DNA of 64,000 nt, from the NCBI GenBank assembly GCA_949775045.1, contig OX459105.1, positions 9,502,547 through 9,566,546 of the forward strand. Reading direction: 5' to 3'. Below are positions 13,181-47,120 of the stretch, piece by piece. The stretch comes from Metridium senile. Its lineage: Eukaryota; Cnidaria; Anthozoa; Actiniaria; Metridiidae. Made by a program: the position numbers and the translations under genes. Each line of letters starts with the position of its first letter. Positions within the stretch are counted from its first letter, which is position 1. The notes beneath the pieces were generated by a model, which was given only the letters and a program-made list of their open reading frames with translations, made no database searches and was not told the origin of the DNA.

Positions 13181-13213
13181 CTGATGAAGGTCCGTCATGA
13201 TGGACCGAAACGT
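13181..13213 (+). ncRNA. Hammerhead-ribozyme-like core
   Basis: CTGATGA (13181-13187) is followed by a perfect 5-bp stem II, GGTCC/GGACC, with an 8-nt loop. Immediately after comes GAAA (13207-13210) and then C-GTC. This is the conserved hammerhead core with a minimal stem III, the form described for Penelope-like retroelements. No reverse transcriptase lies nearby, so it may be a solitary element end. Activity is not shown by sequence alone; stem I is weak here. Confidence 0.45.
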
Positions 13214-14144
13214 CTGATACGTTCAAGTTATCAAGTCATAGACAAGACGTAAAAAATTAATCAGTAATAATGAATATCCTGACTGCAATTTCAGAATCTT
13301 TTTTTTGTACATTAAGACAGTTTTCAGTCGATGAAGCCATGTCAGTGTGGTGATGAGCACATTTATCAAACTTTTGTAAATATTCTATTTATTCTTATAA
13401 CCTCCGTGGTCCTAGCTAATTCTGTAGAGTTTTTGGTAACTAACTGTATTGAAACTGAAATATTTGTGGTATTTAATTTTGTAGTGCCCTTTTTATTTGG
13501 ATGGCACAAGATTAAACCAGATTACAACTTGAACGCGTTTATTCCCTGTCCGCCATCAAACACACACTATATCCTCTGCCACCTGGCCTTTACACAGGGA
13601 TCCCAACATAACATATTTATTCCATAAACGATAGGTAATATAATGAAATTTGTTACACCGTAAAAAATGTTAACATAACGTTACTCAAGCTTCCATAAAT
13701 GTACATAATTTATAGGAAATATGTTTATTTATGTGTATATGTATTAATAGATGACTAGTACTTTGGTAGATTTAGCCCATAAAATATTACGCTTGTTGGC
13801 AGAGATTTCTTTTAAAATAGATCTCTCTATGGACCTGCTACATGTAGATATATTATGAGCATGCGCGAATGTATGACGACATAACATCGTCATCATATTA
13901 CATATTATTAAAGGGTTATAAGGGTTATAAACCGGTTTGAAGGTAATTTGTTCGTCCAATCTCTCGACGAGCAACTCCTGACAAGTTACTTTCCCTTCTC
14001 TTCTAAAGGGGGGATAAGGAAACTCTCAGTATAATATTCAAGAGGGTCAATTCCTTTTGCTATACTAAAGAAATGCCCCTCATTATAATGTAATGAGTTT
14101 GTTCATTTATTTAAACTTATAATTGAGTAGTAGTATTAATCTGT

Positions 14145-14357
14145 ACATTAAACTTTATCATTAAACTGTATCATTAAACTGTATCATTAAACTGTATATT
14201 AAACTGTATATTAAACTGTATCATTAAACTGTATCATTAAACTGTATATTAATTAAATGTATATTAATTAAACTGTATCATTAAACTGTATCATTAGACT
14301 GTATCATTAAACTGTATCATTAAACTGTATTATTAAACTGTATCATTAAACTGTATT
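14145..14357. repeat. 13-bp minisatellite (cattaaactgtat)n
   Basis: About 15 tandem units of cattaaactgtat with single-base and length variants. Confidence 0.9.
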
Positions 14358-16546
14358 TATGCTGTGAATAATTGTATCAGTTTTAAATTAAGTTACTTCA
14401 AAATTAACATAGCGATTCATTTATATAATAAATCCCGAATCCCATTTCCCAGTTTATATTTTGACCAAATCCCTGTCAAAAATCACATAATCGTATCAGT
14501 TTTGCTCAAGTTTTCAATCCCATTCCCATTTTCTATTGTTCTTTTATTTGTAAATCCTAGTCCCAGTGCATCCAATCTCATTTCTCAGTCAAAAATAAGG
14601 CCAATCCCAGCTCCCATTTTACTCCTTCAGGACCCTCTTTACAATGACTCGCCGTTGTACATCCAATACACAACGGCCGCTCATATTGTATCTATTACTT
14701 GAATCATTAATTAAATGATAACTTTACAAACAAAATCACGTACGTGACCAGTTCTTTATAAAATCTCATACAGATTTCGTCCTGACTTTACATAAGTTTC
14801 AACTTTTCTCGGCCATATTTACTTATATCAGTCATGATGGTAACCCTGATTTGTTATGATATTTGAGAAACCAAACAGTAGATCAGCCAATCAGAACTCG
14901 GTTTTAGTAGGTGACGTCACATCTAAGTGAACAACAACAAAGAATCGAGGTGGTACTCTGGTTACGAAGGCAGAAGTATTATTATATTCTTCATGAAAAG
15001 ATGCTATTTATTTCATAATTGAAGTATTCTTACATCAAATCTTTCAAATTTCCATTAATACCTATTGGTCATCTTAGCATGTAATGATATTGTGAACTAA
15101 AATGAGTACCGGCATGTCGTTAGTTACAGCAAACGCTGGGAACAAAAACTTTTGTCTAATATAAACTCAAACATAACTCTTCTGTTTTGCATAAAGATCA
15201 TAAACACTTTTATAGTTCTATTTGGATTATATATTAATTACATTTTTCTTCATACAAGAGAATAGCTTAAGCCATGGGAAATACCGGGAAAAGATGAAAA
15301 CATTTGACTGCGAGTATTGCTAAAGGTCAATATACTTATAGTGACCTTCGTAAGATTATCATTTTGTATTCAATTTAAAACATATTCGTATCCGATTCTA
15401 CAAAGGCCTTAGACATGCAAACTGCCAGCTTTCTGAAAGAGAAGCAGAAACACTGGCAATTAATACAGAAGCAAAAAAAGGAAAAGTATAATAACCATTG
15501 GTAACTATCAGGACTGTATATATACACATGTTACATAAAATATCTTATCTATCTTGACAGTTACAAATTTCATAATGACCCTCAGAAATTTATATGAATT
15601 CCAACTAGTAGGGAAGCAAACTAGTTGGCTATCTACAAGCATGGTCGAGAGTCTGAATTTTGGTCAGATCAGAGCTGAGCTGGACTCGAACCCGGCACCA
15701 CCGGGTTGCTCTTGGACTGCCCTTGGACTTGGAGGTAGAAGGATCGGGTATATGGTTGACGTATGTTTTAGGGGTTCAAAAGATTGAAAATATAGAATGA
15801 CATTTTGTAGTATCTCATACAGGATAACAAACAAGGAAAATCCTTTCGTTACTCGGGCTTATTTCGATGTCTTTTTTTGTGTGTGGTATCTCTAAAGTTA
15901 AACGATTAAACGATCGTCAGTGTCACACCTTCTTAAAAGGACTTCCGGTATCATTTTTAGGTGTTTTAAGAGTGCCCCGAGGATATTGACGTCAATATTA
16001 GTGCCTTAATGTTCGCCTGACCGGGATAGCGAGCTTTCTATAATTAATTTTGTAATACATTGAATGAAAACCGCATAAAATGTGGAAAAACTCTATAAAA
16101 ACTTTACACTTTTGGTTGGGCTTTTGCTTCATCCATGAATAGACGTTAAAAAGGGAAACTTTAAATTATCATGGGTTAAAACAAATACAATATTCTTGAT
16201 TGAATTAATGATTGTTTGAAAGAAGTTCACTAAAATCTCTATTTGTAATAATGATTTTAAAAATCTGTCAATTCTAAAATTATTGCCTTGTTATCACTTT
16301 CGAATTCTGAAGTTTAATTCAACAAACTTCAAAACATTACTCTAATTTTAGGGCAAAGTTATTTTTCCACATGGATCGAGCTTTAGATTGCAGTTTGTTT
16401 GCTTTTTTCGCGTCACCGCATTGCAGATATGCACGAGCTCAATGATAACCAGTTTTGTGGTTTGACATGCAGGCTCGGTTACAAAAGATTTACCTAGATA
16501 GTACAAAATGTGCTGTACGAAGCTATTAAATGCGCTTCATATTAGC

Positions 16547-17690
16547 TTTTCGTTGGTGTTGATGTCGGTACATGTTGGTGTTGGGACGTGTTGATGTCGG
16601 TACATGTTGGTGTTGGTACGTGTTGGTGTTGGTGTTGGTGTTGGCGTTGGTGTTGGTGTTGGTGTTGGCGTTGGCGTTGGCGTTGGCGTTGGCGTTGGCG
16701 TTGGCGTTGGCGTTGGCGTTGGCGTTGGCGTTGGCGTTGGCGTTGGCGTTGGCGTTGGCGTTGGCGTTGGCGTTGGCGTTGGCGTTGGCGTTGGCGTTGG
16801 CGTTGGCGTTGGCGTTGGCGTTGGCGTTGGCGTTGGCGTTGGCGTTGGCGTTGGCGTTGGCGTTGGCGTTGGCGTTGGCGTTGGCGTTGGCGTTGGCGTT
16901 GGCGTTGGCGTTGGCGTTGGCGTTGGCGTTGGCGTTGGCGTTGGCGTTGGCGTTGGCGTTGGCGTTGGCGTTGGCGTTGGCGTTGGCGTTGGCGTTGGCG
17001 TTGGCGTTGGCGTTGGCGTTGGCGTTGGCGTTGGCGTTGGCGTTGGCGTTGGCGTTGGCGTTGGCGTTGGCGTTGGCGTTGGCGTTGGCGTTGGCGTTGG
17101 CGTTGGCGTTGGCGTTGGCGTTGGCGTTGGCGTTGGCGTTGGCGTTGGCGTTGGCGTTGGCGTTGGCGTTGGCGTTGGCGTTGGCGTTGGCGTTGGCGTT
17201 GGCGTTGGCGTTGGCGTTGGCGTTGGCGTTGGCGTTGGCGTTGGCGTTGGCGTTGGCGTTGGCGTTGGCGTTGGCGTTGGCGTTGGCGTTGGCGTTGGCG
17301 TTGGCGTTGGCGTTGGCGTTGGCGTTGGCGTTGGCGTTGGCGTTGGCGTTGGCGTTGGCGTTGGCGTTGGCGTTGGCGTTGGCGTTGGCGTTGGCGTTGG
17401 CGTTGGCGTTGGCGTTGGCGTTGGCGTTGGCGTTGGCGTTGGCGTTGGCGTTGGCGTTGGCGTTGGCGTTGGCGTTGGCGTTGGCGTTGGCGTTGGCGTT
17501 GGCGTTGGCGTTGGCGTTGGCGTTGGCGTTGGCGTTGGCGTTGGCGTTGGCGTTGGCGTTGGCGTTGGCGTTGGCGTTGGCGTTGGCGTTGGCGTTGGCG
17601 TAGGCGTTGGCGTAGGCGTTGGCGTTGGCGTTGGCGTTGGTGTTGGTGTTGGTGTTGGTGTTGGTGTTGGTGTTGGTGTTGGTAGTGTTG
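16547..17690. repeat. Giant hexanucleotide satellite (GGCGTT)n with GGTGTT flanks
   Basis: A nearly perfect (GGCGTT)n array of roughly 937 bp (about 156 units, about 16664-17600) is flanked on both sides by degenerate GGTGTT/GGTACGTGTT units. It ends only about 25 bp beyond the stop codon of gene C. All six frames stay open, giving nonsense reading frames with no real coding signal. On gene C's coding strand it reads AACGCC/AACACC. Confidence 0.95.
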
Positions 17691-17714
17691 TTGGTGGTGT
17701 TGGTGACGATGGTG

Positions 17715-20700
17715 TTAGCATTGAGTACCGCCGATGTTGTTGTTCTTATTGTTTTGTTGTTCTTGTTGTTCTTGTTGTTCTTGTTGTTCAAGTTGTTCAA
17801 CTTTGTTGGTGTTGTTGTTGTTGGTTAAAATGCTTTGCTGTTGCTGTGGCTGTTGCTCTTGCTCTTGCTGTTGCTCTTGCTGTTGCTGTTGCTCTTGCTC
17901 TTGCTCTTGCTCTTGCTCTTGCTCTTGCTCTTGCTCTTGCTCTTGCTCTTGCTCTTGCTCTTGCTCTTGCTCTTGCTCTTGCTCTTGCTCTTGCTCTTGC
18001 TCTTGCTCTTGCTCTTGCTCTTGCTCTTGCTCTTGCTCTTGCTCTTGCTCTTGCTCTTGCTCTTGCTCTTGCTCTTGCTCTTGCTCTTGCTCTTGCTTAC
18101 GTGACGTGTTTTCAAATCCATGGTTTGGGTGGCTACCATGTCCAATGAGGTCACGTAACGATGGTTTCAGCAGTTTTTGCTTGTGCTCCCTCAAAGCAAT
18201 GATGAACTTATCATTTCGATAAGCAAACAATAGTGGGTTTAAGCAGCCATTAAATACAAGAAGCACTTGGGGCAGCCATTTTTGAACGATAGTCCACTGA
18301 GATCGTTCACCAATGATCGTTATGTTAAAAGCTGTCGCAATGAATAGAAACATATTCGGAACAGCCAAAAACACAAAGCTTGAGATCACCATTAAGCTTA
18401 TTCTATAAGCTAAACTTGCTTCTGGACGCAGACCCATATTTTGAGAAGATTTTCTGGCGACGATGTAAATGTGACAATATTGTACCATCGTTATAAAGTA
18501 CATGACAACAAGAATAATCATGATTCCTTGACTGAAAAATAAACCAGTTTCATGCGAATCTACAAATCTGATAATGACACACATTGTATTGTCAGAGATA
18601 AGATCAGCGTCGTAATATTGAAGAATGAAGCACATTAATGCAGCGAACATCCAGAACACTACCAGAACAACAGAAGCATGGCGTTTAGTCAAACGGATCA
18701 AGGGTTTCATACAATATACAATAGCTAAATAACGTTCTGTTGTGAGCAGCAACGATGTCACTACTTCCATGATTTGACCAAGAACAAACACAGTCCTGAA
18801 ATACGGGCAGGTGTTTGTACGCCATTGACGACCTGCTTCGATTCCATCAAAAAACGAACCATGTCCATGTCCAACTGCAATGGCGTAGATTCCAATGAGA
18901 ATGTCACAGAAAGACATATGAGTGATCAACAAAAAGGCGGTTTTACTTCGCAGGGACTTTGTAGTCACAATAACCACAACTACCACAATATTGAAAACCA
19001 AAGCAACAATTCCAAGTGTGATGATGATAGGACTTAGTGAACTGATCGCTTCTTTACATTTGTCTCTAAAGAGAGTTCTCATGAGTGTAACTCTAGCGAA
19101 AAACGCCTTACATATGTTGCCTTTAGCACAAGATCCCTGGAATACTGCAGACCTATTTAAAAAGTCATCAAGCACATACTGGTATTGATCTGGAATATAC
19201 CAGCAGCTTAGACCTTTGGCTTTGAAAATATCTTTTAGAGAAGTACTTTGTCTGGTCATGTTGCAGTGCATACAAGATGATGATGTGGTTACACCAATGA
19301 TCGTTTTAAGTGTTGTGTTTTCTAGTGCAGTACGTAGCTTCCTCAGTATCAGATAAGGATTGCCTTGGAGGTTTAGTATAGATATTTGCGGAGTTTCATT
19401 GAACAGATTTCCCCTCCCTTTGCTTAGGTTGTTATATCGTAGGCTCCTAGATGGAATATATTTGCCATTTGCCACAATAGTTAATATTGAGGAAGGAAGT
19501 TAAAAATTATGTTTTAATTATTGGTGGTGGGAGGTGGTTGTACGTGGTGGTGGGATGATGATGATGCATGTTTTTTTATGGTCAGGTTGTGGTTTGAGGG
19601 ATACTATTGCTGGTGTTGATGGTAATGGTTGTTTAGGTGCTGTTTTGGGTGCTGGTTGTGGTGCTGATTTTGGTGGTGGTGGTGGTGGTGGTGGTTAGGT
19701 TGTTGTTGTTGTTGATGGTAGTGGTGCTGGTGCTGGTTAGGTTGGTGGTGATGGTGCTGGTAGTGGTGGTGGTGCTGGTTTGGGTGCTGGTTGTTTTGGT
19801 GGTAGTGGTGGTGGTACGTCTCAATTGCTGTACAATTATCGTGCGGACCGCTTGCGGTTTACAATCGTGGTAGTCGAAGTAGTGGTTTGGGTTATGATGG
19901 TTGGTGGTGTTGGTGGTGTGGTGGTAGTCGAAGTAGTGGTTTGGGTTATGATGGTTGGTGGTGTTGGTGGTGTGGTGGTAGTCGAAGTAGTGGTTTGGGT
20001 TATGATGGTTGGTGGTGTTGGTGATAGCGGTGGTAGTCGAAGTAGTGGTTTGGGTTATGATGGTTGGTGGTGTTGGTGGTGTGGTGGTAGTCGAAGTAGT
20101 GGTTTGGGTTATGATGGTTGGTGGTGTTGGTGGTAGCGGTGGTAGTCGAAGTAGTGGTTTGGGTTATGATGGTTGGTGGTAGTGGTGGTAGTGGTGGTAG
20201 TGGTGGTAGTGGTGGTAGTCGAAGTAGTGGTTTGGGTTATGATGGTTGGTGGTGTGGTGGTAGTCGAAGTTGTGGTTTGGGTTATGATGGTTGGTGGTGT
20301 TGGTGGTAGTGGTGGTAGTCGAGGTAGTGGTTTGGGTTATGATGGTTGGTGGTGTTGGTGATATAGGTGGTAGTTGTGGTGTCCGTACGGATTTGTTGAT
20401 AGTGGAATAAATACTATTACAAAAAGGTATCCATCAATGAAATGGATAATTAATTACTTACAAATGGTGCAACTTATGTAATCCACGAAATGTTTCCGAC
20501 TTCAATTTGGTTAGTCTGTTACCATCCAGATTACTAATAAAGGAAAAAAACAGTTGAGTATGAAAACTGTCAATAAGCCACATATCCTTATTATATAGTG
20601 TGTCCCGTGTTTATATCACAGATAATAATATATGTATTCATTTGATAATATTATATATCTATTTTTCTGTCCTCAAGGGAAATAGACTGCGAGCAGTCTC

Positions 20701-22145
20701 TACTTTTCCCTTCGAATTCAGAAAATTTTAACTTAAATGAAACGAGCGAGCAGCGATTGGGGGCAAGTTTAGGAGGGCACTTTTCGCCCCCAATCCTCGC
20801 TCGTCCGTGTTTTATTTAAATGCTCATTTTCCCCTCGTTTTCCTCGGAATCTGGAGGGAAAAGCCGGAAGGGACTGTTCGCAGTCTACAAGGGAAGGTTT
20901 TACAACACTTGTGTGAAATCTCGCAAGCTGATTGACTGAGAGCTATGTTCAAAAAGCAGAGGACAGACACATAAATGGCGTCATCGATCGTGTCACGTTT
21001 GCCATCATTTTTCATTTTTCACACTATTTATATATTTATTTATGTACTGTATTAACAGCTAATGTCCAATAAAATTGAAAATAAATTACAATATTAGAAA
21101 ATTCGGAATTTTTCTTTTATTAGTTTTTAGAGAGCTAACAATAATAAATAAGCTGTCAATGAGCTCCATATAATTTCCAGTTCATTACTATACTTACAGA
21201 TAATGAAGATTCGTAAATCCTTTGAAGGCATGCCTCATCAGAGATGATAAATTGTTGTTGGATAAATTGCTAAAAAATTAAACGAAATTAAATTTCAAAA
21301 TGTAATCAGTTCAATTGAGTGTCGGGCAGGGTTTCATAACATCAAAACTGCACATATGACTGAAATGAAATGATTGTATATACTTGATAATATTTTCTGT
21401 ATAGTTTACATCTTCTGGGTTGCACGAATGCTTAAATTATTCAGTCCATAAAACCATTAAGCAGGTGTATTTGATCTGTTGGAGAAGAGAATATGTTTGC
21501 AAAATCAAAGAAAAAAGGAAACCTTTCTAATAAAACCATATAAGTATTCGCTTTAAATACTTACAGAGAGCAAACTTTGCTTTTGGAGATCTTTAATTTG
21601 CTTAAGAACTTCTTTATGTTGTCTGTTTTGCACTTCATTGCAATTCTCTTTACATCATTGCTGCAACGTTTACAGGTACAGCTTCTTGGACACTTTTCGT
21701 CATCTTTCGATCTTCTCTTTCTACTTCTCGTGTTTCCTGGACTGCCTTTATCTCTGGTTTCAAGAAATGAACTTTTCTTTTGCAGGGCTACAGACTTGCT
21801 TCTTGGTTTACTTGCTTGAGATGCACTTAATGTTGAGACATTGATATCTCTGCCAACTTTGCGTGAAAATAAGTTGTCTTCTGTTTTCTGTCCTTCTGGT
21901 GCTTTAGTAGTAGTACCAGGTCGTGCACTTTTTAAACTAGTTGATTTACTGCTTTGAGTTTCTTGTAAGGATCGAGAAGACTGTGTTACCACAAGATGGT
22001 ATTGCTCTTGAGCTGCTCGAGAAGTGTTACTTGTGTTGTTGGTTGAATTAAAGCCTGCCATTTTAAATGGCATTGAAGAAACGGGGTCAAGTCGAACAAC
22101 TGCGAAAATTAGGAATCCTAGAGCACTAATACGGACTCCGTTCAT
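17715..22145 (-). CDS. Gene C: LGR-like LRR GPCR with Gln-Glu tail, 4 exons, 818 aa
   Basis: Minus-strand exons 22145-21565, 21269-21198, 20533-20462 and 19446-17715 join in frame (2457 nt including the stop). The chosen start is [10 protein letters not shown], matching gene D; an upstream in-frame ATG at 22169 would add 8 residues. Exon 1 gives a signal peptide, a Ser/Thr-rich segment, a basic site [11 protein letters not shown] and an LRRNT-like cluster [10 protein letters not shown]. Exons 2 and 3 are 72-nt LRRs ([20 protein letters not shown]). Exon 4 carries the last LRR, the Cys-rich juxtamembrane part ([11 protein letters not shown]) and the 7TM domain with [10 protein letters not shown] and [10 protein letters not shown]. 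After [12 protein letters not shown] the tail becomes (QE)n, then Q/N-rich, ending GGTQC, with no convincing PDZ ligand. Intron 3 holds a large minisatellite. Confidence 0.85.
17830..18099. repeat. In-frame hexamer (CTCTTG)n encoding (Gln-Glu)n in gene C
   Basis: A pure CTCTTG array from about 17893 to 18096 (about 34 units) plus degenerate CTGTTG units, read on the minus strand as CAAGAG = Gln-Glu in the cytoplasmic tail of gene C. Confidence 0.92.
19500..20380. repeat. GGT-rich tract and ~54-bp minisatellite in gene C intron 3
   Basis: A GGT/GGTGGT-rich stretch, then about nine tandem units from about 19870 containing gtcgaagtagtggtttgggt and tatgatggttggtgg, with variable GGTGGT spacers. 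It lies between LRR exon 3 and the 7TM exon. Gene D has a related array in the same intron. Confidence 0.9.
20671..20897. repeat. Foldback MITE in gene C intron 2
   Basis: About 43-bp inverted arms containing aagggaaatagactgcgagc on the left and the complement of ttgtagactgcgaacagtcc on the right. A second inner pair is cgagcagcgattgggggc / gcccccaatcctcgctcg. Confidence 0.8.
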
Positions 22146-22200
22146 GTTTGCGCATTGATGAAAGAGCAAGGCTTCAATGAAGTTCAGCGAAACTGCCGAG

Positions 22201-22312
22201 TCTTAAAATTGAACAGACCCATTCTTAATACAACAAAACTGAAGACCGGAGAAAAAATTGAAAGAACTTCGATTAATAATTAATTTGAAATATATTCTCC
22301 ATATTATCAATG
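22201..22312 (-). promoter_or_regulatory. Conserved upstream block of gene C (candidate promoter)
   Basis: The sequence just upstream of the gene C start (gaacagacccattcttaat; aatatattctccatattatc) is conserved upstream of gene D at 46510-46614, in the same order, while the surrounding sequence differs. Shared ancestry or retained regulatory function are both possible. Confidence 0.4.
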
Positions 22313-22330
22313 CAAACACTGCAAACTGAA

Positions 22331-22641
22331 AGTGATCACTTGAATCAAGTACCAATTAGTTAAAGCTAGGTCCGTGGGGTAAGTAAGTAGTTTCACTTAA
22401 AATCATTAGCAAAATATTTCTTTGTTCAAGTCCAAGTTTAACTTTTTTTAAGAATAAACATTTCGTTTTAAGTATAGGTTTCTCACTAGTTTTAAGTGAT
22501 ACCAACTACTTAAACTGACGAAGAAGTTGATTCTTAAAAGAAGTGAACTTGGACTAAGAAATATTTCCTCTACTTAAGTTAAGTGAAACTAAGTACTTAC
22601 CCCAAGGTTTAAGTAATTTGCACTTAGTTCAAGTGATCACT
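22331..22641. repeat. Long foldback element, about 311 bp
   Basis: Outer arms agtgatcacttgaatcaagt and ...agttcaagtgatcact; inner arms ggggtaagtaagtagtttcac and gtgaaactaagtacttacccc; and further matched parts (aaatatttctttgttcaagtcc versus ggactaagaaatattt). Nearly the whole element is palindromic. No coding capacity. Confidence 0.8.
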
Positions 22642-24242
22642 TTTTGCAGAGAATTAACAGGTGGGCGTACAGTGACGTATTTCGTTTTAGTTTAATATGC
22701 CACTCCAATATTGTTTTTAGACACCATGAAAACGCTACTTAATATAGAACATGACATAACCAGACAGACCTTCGTGCCTTAATTGACGTTCATTGACGTT
22801 GATATTGTTTTGACAGATAAGATAAAACAGTTTTAACTGTTTAAAAACAGTTAAAAACAACTAGTTTTGGCTGATATGACAGTGTATTAGTAGAAATTGA
22901 ACAAATTGAACAGTTAAACTTTTTTAAAAACGGTTTGTAGTCTTGTTATGAAAATAACATCGTTTAACTCTGATTCCGTTGAAAGCAATAAAACAATTTG
23001 TTAGGCTGATAATCACCAAGACATTCCCTGTCATTAGGTGCTGTGGAAACCGCATGTCTCGCCCCCTGGATGTTTCGCTCCCAGATGTTTCTCCCTCTTA
23101 TATTTAGCATATATATTTTATTATATTCATTACATTCACAGTAATTGACATCACAAAACAACTAGTTTTGGCTAATATGACAATGTATTAGTAGAAATTT
23201 AACAAATTGCACACGGTTTTGAGTTGTCTGTTCACTTGAGTTTGAACATTTAATGACGTCACGAGTGTGACAATAAGAGGACAGACAACGAAAAATCCAT
23301 GTGCAATTTGTTTTTACAATACAAACCAAAATTAATGTACACAAAATAAAATGTCAGTTAAATGACGAAAAATGACGATTTTGTCACGCATCGAACACAA
23401 TGGTTTCTCTTCAAGCTATGGAGAATCACACAATTTACAAAAGGGATTTTTTTTTCAGCCGGAAAAAAAGATATAAGCCTATTTTCATTCAGAAATAATG
23501 TTCTCTTTGTCTTAAGAGAAGTTAGTGAAAAGTTAAGTTAAAAAAATACAAGAACGTCAAACATGGCCGATTAGCTGGGTCCAGGTTTCACCCTTTCATA
23601 AAAATTGCATAAAAATGCATAAAAGCTGATCTTATAGAAGATTACACAATACTTGGTATTGTCTAACAACATTATACGCTTTTCAAATCAGTCCTGAAAG
23701 AATGGTATTGTTCGTCCAAATTGTAATTTTGAGCACGTTTTTGTTGAAAAGAATACCGATTTCAGTGATTGAAAGTGAAAATTTGTCGAAAAGACTGAAA
23801 AACGCATAAGAAAACGGCAACAACTCTATGACAGCATAGTTACATTTATTAAAGCGTGGGCTATAAAGACAGAAGTATCAATAAACTATATATATATGTG
23901 TGTAATACCAATACCTAATAGCGTAAGAGGATAAAATAATAGCAATAATAATATGGAAATAACAAAAAATATAAATAAATATTATGTTTCGGTAAGATCC
24001 GACCCTGGTCTCTGTAAAAAAAGATGTTATATTTTTTTATCTATTTCCCAGGCTTCGGACCATTTCCTCTGATACCATCTTTCTTCCTTTCCGATGATTT
24101 TGACATTGTCCCGATCAATTGAATGGCCAGTCTTATATAACCGTATGGTCCACTAATGCTGAATTTTTGTTTTCTGTAGCCTCACAGCGGCACCATGTAG
24201 CACCATGTTTAATATTAAAATTTAATAGATGTTTTTATCATA
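22642..24242. other. Intergenic region between genes C and D
   Basis: No gene recognised. A direct repeat of about 58 bp (aactagttttggct...tattagtagaaatt) occurs at 22858-22915 and 23158-23215. The remainder is AT-rich unique sequence. Confidence 0.5.
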
Positions 24243-46462
<22,220 letters not shown>

Positions 46463-46509
46463 GTTTGTGCCTTTTTAAAAGAGCAACATAAGAGACTGTC
46501 TAATCTTAA

Positions 46510-46614
46510 AAGTGAACAGGCCCATTGTTAATGAGCCTCACGAATGGAAAAAAATTCAAAAGAACTTAAACTGATGAATAATTAATTGGAAATATATTCT
46601 CCATATTATCAATA
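46510..46614 (-). promoter_or_regulatory. Conserved upstream block of gene D (candidate promoter)
   Basis: Shares gaacaggcccattgttaat and aatatattctccatattatc with the region upstream of gene C, at a similar distance from the start codon. Confidence 0.4.
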
Positions 46615-46929
46615 AGAATTAGTAGTTGGACATACAGTGACGCCAGTCTTAAAAATTTCAGATCTGGTTAATCAACGGTGCAGACAAGTACTAGCACGAA
46701 TAATGACAGACGCTAGTAAACTTAGCATGATAAAAATGAACTTATTAATTATATATAATTATATTATTAATTATATTTAAGTAGGAGTAGGATAAAATTG
46801 GGACAAAAGTTCTGTTTCCTTTTCCTGTTGCAAGTATATACCCTGTATTATTATTTTTTTTTTTGAAAGCGTATCATTGTGACAAATAAAAAAATACAAT
46901 TTTGCCAACCATGTGTTGGTTGTATTGCT

Positions 46930-47120
46930 AGACTTCTAATACGGATCTGTTCTAATTTGTTCATGTTTTTCTCTTGCCGTTCGTCTAAAACAAAATTAAT
47001 GAAGACCCAATCTTATTCAAATCAAATTAATTCTATATTGAATTTCACATCAGTAACTTCAAGTAAAGACAGCTGGTTTAGATGCAGTGAAGTGCTGAAT
47101 TGAAAATAGTTAACTGAGTA
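46930..47120 (-). pseudogene. Remnant of the 5' end of another receptor paralogue
   Basis: The sequence matches the start-codon region and 5' flank of gene E (56190-56395): ctaatacg...tctgtt..., ttgttcatgttttt(c)tctt, cgttcgtctaaaacaaaatt, and farther out tcttattcaaatcaaattaa and agtgctgaattgaaaatag. The order is kept, but the coding exon itself is missing downstream. A truncated duplicate or deleted gene is likely. Confidence 0.6.

Larger units (their letters stand above)
12887..16540. other. Intergenic region between genes B and C
   Basis: No protein gene was recognised. It contains a hammerhead-like motif (13181-13213), a 13-bp minisatellite (14145-14357) and AT-rich unique sequence. A B-box-like element (minus strand gggttcgagtcc, near 15672-15690) hints at a decayed tRNA-derived repeat. 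Confidence 0.5.

Noticed and set aside
14145..14357. CRISPR-like array
   Set aside because: A 13-bp unit directly in tandem without spacers in an animal genome is a minisatellite.
16547..17690. Telomere-like repeat
   Set aside because: The unit GGCGTT/GGTGTT is not the metazoan TTAGGG, and the array is internal.
16526..17800. Several 340-510 codon open frames on both strands (Leu-Ala, Val-Gly, Arg-Trp, Ala-Asn and Pro-Thr dipeptides)
   Set aside because: All are translations of the stop-free (GGCGTT)n array. Six open frames over one hexamer repeat carry no coding evidence.
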